Source of the DNA: Mortierella sp. BCC40632
Lineage: Eukaryota > Mortierellomycota > Mortierellomycetes > Mortierellales > Mortierellaceae
Reading direction: 5' to 3'
NCBI GenBank assembly: GCA_011634665.1
Contig: WAEK01000028.1
Location: 310,001 to 374,000, forward strand
Length of the DNA stretch: 64,000 nucleotides
The notes below the pieces were generated by a model that saw only the letters and a program-made list of their open reading frames with translations, made no database searches and was not told the origin of the DNA. A program made the translations under genes and the position numbers. This document shows, one piece after another, positions 55,240 through 64,000 of this stretch (position 1 is the first letter of the stretch; each line of letters starts with the position of its first letter).

Positions 55240-56433
55240 GGCGGCAACAAAGTAGATCAACTGAGATGCTGGAGAGAAATGAGTAAGCTCAAGAAGAAGA
55301 GAAAAAAAAAAAAAAAAGGACACACAAACACCAACACACGTGATTCCTCGGCATTTCTGATTTTTTTCATTTTCAGTCCTACTGTATTAAGGGTTATTGT
55401 GAATTTGCCAACGGCAAACCATCATTTTTTTTCTTTTCAATCAGAGGATATTTCTCGGGTCGAGCTGAAGCCAGTGTGGATAACTTTTGACACACGTTGA
55501 AGAAGGGCTGCCTAGACTACAAGAACGTGCAAGGGGAGGCCCAGGAATGAGCGTCATTTACCCTTTTTGTGCATTGACAAGGATTAAAAAACAGACTGCC
55601 ATCGAGATGGTCTGTCAATCGAGCACAGGCAAGTCTGAGCGAGTACGAGTGGAGGATTGAGGGCACGTTCACGCACTCTGGCCAGAGACTGGCGGAGCGG
55701 ACGATCTGCCCCGCATTGAGAGCAAAGGGCAGCCGCAAGACAGATGGACAGATCCTGCGACGGAAGAGGGGTCGGAGGGCCAATACTCTATTCGCTTGCT
55801 TGCATGGGCGGCAGCGTCGAAGACAACGATCCAAGGCCTTAGATTGGCAGGACGGAGTGACAAGAGTTTATCCTCCTTTCCAGCCATTGTCAGCCAAATC
55901 CGCGTATCAAACCAAAAGATCTCTCTGATGCTCTCTTGATGGGCGTCATGTTCATCAGTAAGGGGGTGGAGGTGGGGTGGCTATGAGAGTGAATGAAATG
56001 GGAAGAGAAAGAAGGGGAAGGGAAAGTATGTATGTGTGTGTGTGTATGTGTGTGTGCACCTGCGTCAGTGAGAGCGTTCGTGTTGCGGTGGAGAGAGAAA
56101 GAGAGGAAAGATGATCCAAAGATGCGAGCAAAGGCCTCTCTATGCAGGCGGATGGTTGACCAGTCAACATGGGGAAAAGATCAGCACCGGGAAGCACGGG
56201 CGGCGAGAGAGACGAGAGAAAGACGAGAGAGAGAAGAGAGAGAGACGGAGAGGAGAGCTAATTAAGAGGGTGTGTGTGCGCGTGTGTGCTCGGAGAGAGA
56301 GATAGATAGAGAGAGTCAGTGATCAAAGGCAGGCCAGCGGTGTCGCTGAGTTGTGGCCGAAGAGAGCGTCTGAGTCTGGCGGTGGTTCGTGATGATGCTG
56401 AACCAGCGGGCGCTCTTTCTTTGACCCTTTTGG

Positions 56434-56467
<34 letters not shown>

Positions 56468-56700
56468 CTCTCCTCTCTCCTCTCTTCTTTCTTCTCTCGT
56501 CTCTCTTCTCTTGTCCTTGTACTCTGTATCCCACACTATCCTTTTTCTCGTCTCTCTCTCTCTGGTCTCTCTCGTCTCTCTCTCTCCCTCCTCTCTCTCT
56601 CTATCTCTCTTTCTCTCTTTCTCTTCTCACTCTTCATCCTCTCCCTCCCTCCCCTCCCCTCCTCCTCCCACACACCCCTCTCCTCCCTGGCTAAACGATC
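55240..56700. promoter_or_regulatory. Divergent promoter region Alb1-like / VTC gene
   Basis: A 1.46-kb noncoding region. GA-rich at 56080-56310, GT-rich at 56030-56060 and 56268-56290. A strong CT tract (about 56429-56640) runs to within 60 bp of the VTC start on its coding strand. No ORF of interest. Confidence 0.5.
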
Positions 56701-59365
56701 ATGAAGTTTGGCGACAATCTCGAGGGTTCGATTTACCCTCAATGGAAGGACAACTACGTCCAGTACAACGCACTCAAGAAGCTGCTTGAAGAGGGCCTCT
56801 CCAAGCCCGTCGGATGGACTGAACGAGACGAAGGCATCTTTGGCCAGACCCTCGACAGTGATCTCACAAAGGCAAGGCGCTCTCCTCCATCCTGTTTCAT
56901 TCAGAATCAACTTGCTTCTCATGTTCCCACCATGGACTGACTGTTTTTTCTTTTTCAATTGTTCTCATAGGTCTACACCTTCGTCAATGCCAAATTTGAA
57001 GAGCTGCAGGAGAGGACGAGCGACGCCGAAGCCCGCGTCGCGGCCTTCCAGTCGGCCTTCAACCAAAAGGCCATTGAATCCTTGACAACGTCCATCTCCG
57101 AGATCACCAACGAAGTCAATCAGCTCTCAAAGTACTGCAGAACCAATTATGCCGGTTTTCTCAAGATTGTCAAGAAGCATGATGTAAGCAATCGCGTCCC
57201 TATTGGTTCGTTTATGCTAATGAGCGTGTGTTTGCCATAGTAAAAGCCCATAGACTGACAACAAGCATGGCTTTGCTCGAATCCTTTAGAAAAACGTTCC
57301 GTACAAGCTGAGGCCCGTATTCATGGTCCAGCTCAAGTCAAGGGCGTTCTACAACGTCAACTTTGACTCGCTTGTTGTGCGTCTCTCCAAGATCTATCAT
57401 TCTCTGGGCGCAGAGTCGCTTCCGTTTGGGACACCCATCACCCCTTCGGCTCTCTCAGGGATGGCGAACCGGGTGGGTTTGGACAGAAAGTCGTTCAAGT
57501 TCTGGGTCCATCCTGATAATGTTATGGAGGTCAAGACGACGGTTCTCAAACACCTCCCTGTCATCCTTTACACTCCCCGTGGGCCCAACACTGCCGAATC
57601 GCTGGACCCTTCGCTGTCATCTGTTTATCTCGACAGCTCAGCGTTTGATCTCTACAACACTAAGCTGGAGCGAAAGGAAGGTGCTCAGGCCATTCGTCTT
57701 CGTTGGTATGGTAACCCTTCCAATAACGAGATCTTTGTCGAGCGTAAAATCCACCATGAGATCAACAAATTCGGAGAGTATCATGATCGTTTCTCGATCA
57801 AGGAAAAGTATGTTGACGCTTTCCTGAAGGGAGAGTACACTTTGGACCGCCATATTAACAAGATGCGTGAACAAGGTGTCAAGTCAGCAGCAGAGATTGA
57901 TCAGTTCAGAGAGATGGTTAAGGATATTCAAAAGACCATTGTCGACATGAAGCTCAAGTCAGGTATTTTACCCTTCCCGATCTCTCATATGTTCTACGGA
58001 AGCCATTCTATTCTGAACACTATCTAACCCCCAATCGTGTTTAATTTGTTCCGCTCTCTGTGCGTGTGCGTGTGTGTTTACAATTTATTAGTGCTTCGAA
58101 CTGTCTACAACAGGACGGCTTTCCAGATTCCCGGCGATCAACGCGTACGACTTTCACTGGACTCTGACTTGTGCATGATTCGTGAAGATAATCTGGATGG
58201 TGTCACCCGTTCTGGCAGTCACTGGCGCCGTATGGATATCGACTACCCAATGGGCACCACCAAGACCAGCTACGAACATGACATGACGCGATTCAACTAT
58301 GCAATCTTGGAGGTCAAGTTGGAGCTCCCTGCAGGAAAATCACCCCCTGCATGGGTGAATGAGCTCATGAGCAGCCACCTTGTGGAATCTGCAGAAACCT
58401 TCTCAAAGTACGTGCATGGTGTTGCCGTCTTACTGGAAAGCCATGTTGCGCTCCTTCCCTTCTGGTTGGCTCAGCTGGAGAAGGACACTGGTCGTTCAGG
58501 AGATGGAATGCGTGGTCAGCTGTCGGAAACTCCGTCAATCAGCAGAGCCGGGTCCACAGCCGATATCCAAAGTATCAATAGTAGACGGTCCTCAATAGCT
58601 TCTCGGTCCGAAGCCGAACATTCGGCGCACTCGAGGTCGCTGTCCAAGGGCAAGAGCAAGGCTATGGACATTGTTGTTGACTCGAACTATGGCGGTCAAA
58701 ATGGAGCGACAGGAAGCAATGGTTATTACGGAAGTGTCCCAAAGCCAGGTTCTTCTCGATCTAGCACTGTGGGTAAAAAATCTTTTAGCTTCAAGGGACT
58801 CGGAGGTATCTTCAAAAAGTCTGGCAAGGGTAAAGAGAGCAACCCCTTGCTCGGATCGGGCCAGGAAGATACTGATGCAGCCCCACAAATCAAAATCATT
58901 CCTCCCAAGCCCAAAAAGGTTGTGGGAGTCCTCAAGGTCGAAGCCAAGGTCTTCTTTGCCAATGAGCGTACTTTTATTAAGTGGATGAACTTCTCAATTC
59001 TTTTGGGTGTCCTGGGAATTGCGCTATACAATGGTGGAGATAACATCGGACGCTTCGCTGGCATGATTTTGGCCATTACTTCTTTGATTACACTTGTCTA
59101 CTCGATTTGGCTGTTTGAGAGACGCCTAACGATGTTGCGCAATAAGGACCCTGGTCCATATGGTAAGTTGCTGGTCATTTTTTTTTTTTTTTTTTTTTTT
59201 AATTATATTTTTATTTCAAAGTGGCAAGCTGCTAATGACCTTGGCTCTTTTTTTGTCATTTCCCTTCTAGACGAGCCTGTGATGCCTACATTGATGTGTG
59301 TCTGCTTGCTCACGGCAATCTCTCTGAACTTCTACCTTAAGTCTTCGGTCAAGTCCAAGCCCTGA
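56701..59365 (+). CDS. SPX-VTC domain protein, vacuolar transporter chaperone polyphosphate polymerase type (Vtc4-like)
   Basis: Subunit of the VTC complex that makes polyphosphate from ATP and threads it into vacuoles. Exons: 56701-56871, 56971-57183, 57290-57962, 58092-59162, 59271-59365; 740 residues, against about 720 for yeast Vtc4. The SPX domain at 1-130 senses inositol pyrophosphates (MKFGDNLEGSIYPQWKDNYV; KYCRTNYAGFLKIVKKHD). The triphosphate-tunnel domain is at about 195-480, with basic residues in RLRWYG (R264, R266), FVERK (K281) and GDQRVRLSLDSD, and the acidic EVKLE. A Ser-rich linker and three C-terminal membrane spans follow (FSILLGVLGIALY, MILAITSLITLVYSIWLF, LMCVCLLTAISLNFY). 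The SPX start resembles Vtc2/3 while the tunnel looks catalytic as in Vtc4. One active-site lysine of the yeast KFSK motif is Thr here (TFSK). Intron 1 has a GC donor. Confidence 0.92.
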
Positions 59366-59423
59366 GACTCCTAGTCATTGCATACTTTCAGAGAGAAAAA
59401 TAGGCTGTTCAATGTATGAAATA

Positions 59424-59458
<35 letters not shown>

Positions 59459-61999
59459 GAGTCAGTAACTATTTCAACTGTGTGTTGTGTGTGTGTGTGT
59501 GTGTGTGTGTGATGTAGTCTTCTTTTTTTTTCTCATAATACAGCAACACATCTGAAGGTATCCCCTGTCATCTCACTGATAGCAGAATCTACAAATACCC
59601 ATAAATGCTCACCGAGCAGACTCGATATCGAAATGATAACTGTGTTCTGAATCATGAACGCTAAGAGGAAAAGGGAGATCGAGCAGGCAAAAGGTGGATC
59701 AACTTTGTGAAATGTTTATTTGCTTCCTTTTCTAGCTGACTAGAATTGCAAGAGGAGACGGATTCTTTCCAGACAGTGCATCTGTGTGACATGGAGGGTA
59801 GGGGGGTAGGGGTGAAATGGCTATTTGTGTTCATTGAAGCCAGCACGGTGCTAAATGCCCCTAGTCAAAATATTCATCTCGCTGACTGGTTCTCATAGAG
59901 GTGAGGAGATGACAGACGAGATTCCTTGGTATGCCTGTGAGAATCGGAGGCGTAGCTATCCAGTTCCAATATGAGCAGGATCAGGAGAGAGGGCGGGAAG
60001 TCAGAGACAGAGAGCCCTGGAGAGGTCCCGGCAGAAGAGAGAGGTACTTCTAAGATGAAATTTTGTGGCTCAAATTAAAAATTATACTTGTACTTCTTCA
60101 ATGCTCAAATGGATGGATCGTCCCTTAGCTAGATTTGGCTCCTTGTTCTGGTCAAAGTGCAGATTTTTTAGATTGTCTGACATTCAGCACAAATACTAGG
60201 TCCTCACTATCTTTGTGAGGCAGACTCACAGTACTCTAGACTTTCAGTCGTGCAACTTTCTTGTTAACAGGGGTATTCTAGAAGCGTCCTCTCTCCCGTC
60301 TCTTTTTTCCCCCGAGCGCCAATCCAGTCACCTTGGTGAATTCTAGTTTTTATGGATAATGATGGTTACACAGGTCTTGATATAGCTCATTCGAACCTCT
60401 GGCTTCAAGTCAGGAGTCTGTCTCATTGGATGACCTTTCTCTTTACCACAAGTTTGCTCGCTTGCTTGTCTAAGGCCTTTGGTGTTTACAAGTAGATCTA
60501 CATTATGGTATCATTCTTCTTCTCTCTTGTTGAATAGTGGAGCATTGAGGTAATGGTAAGTACCTGATGCCTTTGCAAATCAAGAGCAGGAGAGAGTATT
60601 GGAAGGTTGTAAGGGGTGGTTGCGACGGGAAAGTGAAGAAGAGCGACTGGTCCTCTAGAATTTAATAGCATTTTTATTGTTATGTCCAAGTTCCGCCATC
60701 ACTTTGGGTAGTGAAGACTTGGGTACCGGATTTTCACGTTGTCCAAGTTTGATGGAGTGTAGATGCAAGATTGGTTGTAACTAGTCCTCGACTCTATCAC
60801 TTTTATAATCCATCAGAGTGAACTATATACTTCACGGATGCCAGCCCTAGTGGCTGCTGGCTATGGATTCAGTGTCTGCCCCAGCTTGTTGTTATTATTG
60901 ATCCAGAAGTTCGATGAGCTGATCGTTCTTCCCAAGTTGTGGCAGAATTTCTGGTGATGTGAATAGTATAACAAGATTCGTCGTAGCTTTACCACAACAA
61001 GAGCTCCATACTCCATGATGAGTTTTGCTTCAATAATTTGTCCAACAAAGATTTTTGGGAGGGAAAGGGGAGTCAGGATCTTAGCTTGGATACTGCCTAC
61101 TAGTCGACAGATCCTTTTCTGCTCCATTTGTTCATCTATAGTCTTTACTTTCCATTGAGTCATTCTCAGGAAGAAGGGTTGTAAAAAAAAAAGAGAAAAA
61201 CAAATACCGCTGACACTCAATGGACTCTCTCTAAATATGGCGGTTACCAAAAGAGAGCGTGAAACTATACTTTTAAGTGCGACTGTCTCGGGATGGATCT
61301 CCTGTAGCACATCTGTGTCTGAAATTTCAATCGGGGAAACTGGGCGAGATTGGTGGCGAGGTCATATCACTCAAAAAAAAAAAAAAAAGAAAGTCGCGTT
61401 ACTATCAATTGTCTTTGCGTGGCGAGCGGTCAAGATACAGAGTATCTTGGCATTGGTTGTCCGACACTTGCTGTGCTGCTATCACAACTAAGGGCAATAA
61501 TGATCTTTTAGAAGTCTTTTTTTTTTTTTTTTTTTTTTTATGCTTTGGTAGGATAAATTCATTTTTCATCAAAACACCATTGCCAACGCATTTACCTATT
61601 GTTTGCCTTTTCTTAAGCTCCTCACTGTGCCTTGGTATCGGTTGCTGGATGAGAGAATGAAAAATTCATGGATTCATTGATGCCATCTCGCAGAGTTCGA
61701 GTCTCAGTCTCTTTTCCCTTTCCAAGCTCAGAAGTAGGGAGGCTTAATGGCGTGCCTTCAGCCACATCTCGAGATTTCACCTGATCAAAGGTCCGAGGGA
61801 GCCAGGATTGCTAGCACCGTTTTCTCGCTCACTGCAAACCTGAAAATGTGGCCAGGAAACAACAGAGTCCGACCGAAACGTTTGAACCAGCAGATTCCGA
61901 TTGTTACATTGGAACCAGCATATTGTCTTATTTAGCTTGATGGACGGGTACGGTTTTGAGTGCGACTGAGGAGGAGAAAGAGGAGGAGTAGAGAGTAGA
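59366..61999. other. Intergenic region with no supported gene
   Basis: Contains T34 near 59427-59456 and (GT)n at 59486-59511 just after the VTC gene. A minus-strand stretch at about 60990-61130 reads KIFVGQIIEAKLIMEYG and faintly recalls the TAF11 histone fold (see findings), but it is not a gene I can support. The rest shows no recognisable protein or RNA gene. Confidence 0.5.
59486..59511 (+). repeat. (GT)n microsatellite
   Basis: About 13 GT dinucleotides in the 3' flank of the VTC gene. Confidence 0.85.
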
Positions 62000-62541
62000 T
62001 GTGCGGAGAGGGGAAAGAGGAAGGGAAGATCACAGCCTTACAGCTGCAATGCAAAAGTGTGACAGCCTGCGCCACCATGCTCTGCCATCAGAGTAAGTGG
62101 TTGCTTGATTGGGTGCCCAGGTGGAAGCTAACGAGAAGGAGAGTAGTGGCGGGACCCAGAAGACGAGTGGATGGGACTAGACTAGGGAGAGAGAGAGTAA
62201 AAAAGAGACAGAGAGAGAGAGAGAAGAGAAAGAGAAAGAAAAAGAAAGAGAAAAAGAGAGAAAGCTGCACCACGGTGCCTTTTGACTACACTCTTCTCTC
62301 CTCCATATGGGCTGGCTCTTTCGGAGGGCCCGAGCAGAGCAGATCGCAAGGGGCTGCAGAGTCGTCGTGTCGAATAAGGTTCAGTGTTCCTGGCTGCAGC
62401 GCAACGAGATCCCGTCCTGCCCACGACTCGCAGCTGTCACTCTCACGCACGCCTCGTCTCGCAGACAGGCCCATCCCCATCACTCACACTCACTCACTCA
62501 CCCACGCACCCCTCGACGCTCTTCTCCCTTTTTTTTTTTTA

Positions 62542-62600
<59 letters not shown>

Positions 62601-64000
62601 GAACAATAAAGATGTTCTCATCTTCATCCATCCCTCCCCGCCCCATCCCCCCGCCGCCCGCCATTTTCCCCATCCCCCATCGCCCGCTCGCGCCCACTCT
62701 CTCACTCTCCATCCTCATCCGCTCTGTTTCTCTCCCATCCCCAATCTGTATCTCGCATCCGCTCCATTTTGCCCATCCGCCACGGCTCCCGTCCCCACCC
62801 ATATTCCCCTGTTGCCCCTGAGGCCCAACCCTGCCTGGGGACTGTGACCCGCCACGCAATCCTCTTTTTCCTTCCTTGTCTACTCAACCCGCTGTTCACC
62901 TGCCTGCAACTGATCGGCCCTGGCTGGCCTGACCAGACTTGACCTGATCGCATCTCGCCGCCAAAAAAACAACAAAAAAAGGAAAAAGACCAAGGTAAGC
63001 TCTCACCGGGTCTGTCCCCGCCTAGAGCCACGGTCCCACTGCACCGCGTTGTCTCCGCGCAACCCCATATTTCCGCAGTGAGAAAATACAGCGACGGTGC
63101 TTGTGTCGTCGCCATCCCCTTCCTACCTTCCTACCTACTACCCCCCCCCCCTCCGTAATCCGCCTGGCTCCGCTCCGTTTCGCTTCCTACCTGCTTGGTG
63201 GCGCCTGAAAAAGAGGTTACCTTGGATGAAACCCCTTTCCAGCGATGGCCATCATCCTCGGTGTGCATCAATCAGCCTGACCTTCCTCACGCCCACTTTG
63301 CTACTCCATCCCCATTCCGCTCGCGCCCCCTGCCCCTTGATTCGCCAGCATGAGACGAGCAAACAGGGAGAAGTGGGTTTGTAGTGCGGGACATCATCAA
63401 AAAGTCCCGCTCCAGAAACATCTTGCCTGTTTCTGAGTTGGCCTTCTCGCACTGGACCTATTGCCACCAACCTTTTGCCTATCTCGAGGTTTCTTAAGTT
63501 CTTGTTCCTTTTATTACTTTTTTTTTTTTTTTTTTATTTTATTATTTTGCCCGGCATCCTCCGTTTTGCCTCGTTCAGATGGTTGACGTGTACGGGGCCA
63601 AAGACCGGGATTGAACTGCTGCACCTCCTCTCCCTACCATTACAGCCTGGCGCTATTGGAGCGCTTCTGGGCGGTGCATGTTCCCCGACGCGGGATCTCG
63701 ACTGTTGCATCCGCTTAATCCAAACCGGGTCATGAGATAGGGTCTTCCGGCTCAATTTGCTTTTTTTTTGTTTGTCCCGAACTGGGGACTGGTGGGCGGT
63801 TCTCTACTGAGCCTAAAAGCGCCAAGAGAGTGAGAGCAGGAAGAGGGTCATACTGTTGGTCAGAGACGGAGCAGGTATCAGCGAATGGGGCCTCGACCTT
63901 CTTTGCGCCAGAGGCCAGGAGCGGAGACACCTGTCCAAGACGACTTTTTTGGTCTTGCCCTGCTTTGGATGAGGCTCGTGCCCTGTCCATTCACACACAC
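62000..64000. other. CT-rich probable promoter or leader of a gene beyond the right edge
   Basis: The plus strand is strongly pyrimidine-rich from 62500 to 63500 ((CT)n at 62547-62594, then CCCC/CATCC-rich sequence), like the leaders of the other plus-strand genes here. No start codon opens a convincing frame before 64000. The inference of a downstream gene is weak. Confidence 0.35.

Noticed and set aside
56536..56958. Minus-strand Arg/Glu-rich frame overlapping the VTC start
   Set aside because: Antisense of the CT leader and exon 1 of the VTC gene.
61681..61712. gagttcgagtctcag resembling a tRNA T-loop
   Set aside because: The flanking five-base stem does not pair and no D-arm or acceptor stem is present.
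63560..63740. Possible tRNA-like T-arm (gggattgaact and gggatctcgac)
   Set aside because: No matching stems, anticodon arm or acceptor stem can be drawn on either strand.

Overview
The window is nuclear DNA from a filamentous fungus. Most genes are split by short introns, commonly GT-AG and about 40-350 bp, with poly(T) or CT tracts in them. The gene set (diaphanous-type formin, Zn2Cys6 regulator, VTC polyphosphate subunit, cytochrome b5-fused sphingolipid-type desaturase, stand-alone mRNA guanylyltransferase) fits fungi. The many introns, mixed A/T homopolymers and CT microsatellites, and small secreted Kre9/Knh1-like proteins suggest an early-diverging lineage, most likely Mortierellomycotina. 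That placement is inference.

Layout. 2-3713 (+): formin, cut by the left edge. 3714-12271: long low-complexity stretch with no recognisable gene. 12272-17946 (+): large Zn2Cys6 transcription factor. 18637-20330 (-): RNase P/MRP subunit RPP30/Rpp1 in seven exons, divergent from 21038-26234 (+), tubulin-folding cofactor D in thirteen exons. 26432-30201 (-): leucine-rich-repeat protein, divergent from 32787-34250 (+), an Apd1-type 2Fe-2S thioredoxin-like protein. 36947-38407 (-): cytochrome b5-desaturase.

40.35-53.7 kb is a tandem array of four decaying units. Each pairs a small secreted Kre9/Knh1-like gene with part of the mRNA capping enzyme gene. The last unit holds the intact capping enzyme (51905-54230, minus). 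The earlier units hold only truncated copies of it, and the two longer ones have lost the catalytic lysine motif. The first unit also has a broken secreted-protein gene. 54629-55239 (-): small basic Alb1-like ribosome-assembly protein, divergent from 56701-59365 (+), an SPX-VTC polyphosphate polymerase-type protein. 59366-64000 has no gene I can support.

Most of the recognised genes are housekeeping: RNA processing (RNase P, capping), tubulin folding, actin nucleation, phosphate storage, lipid modification. There is no operon-like or cluster logic. I reconstructed exons by hand from splice signals and reading phase. Six of the seven multi-exon models sum to a whole number of codons without special assumptions; the capping enzyme does so only with a proposed 8-nt micro-exon. 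I found no new defence, mobile or biosynthetic system. The most unusual features are the capping-enzyme/secreted-protein array, the candidate micro-exon, three introns with GC donors, the silk/elastin-like repeat in the formin, and very long A/T homopolymers.
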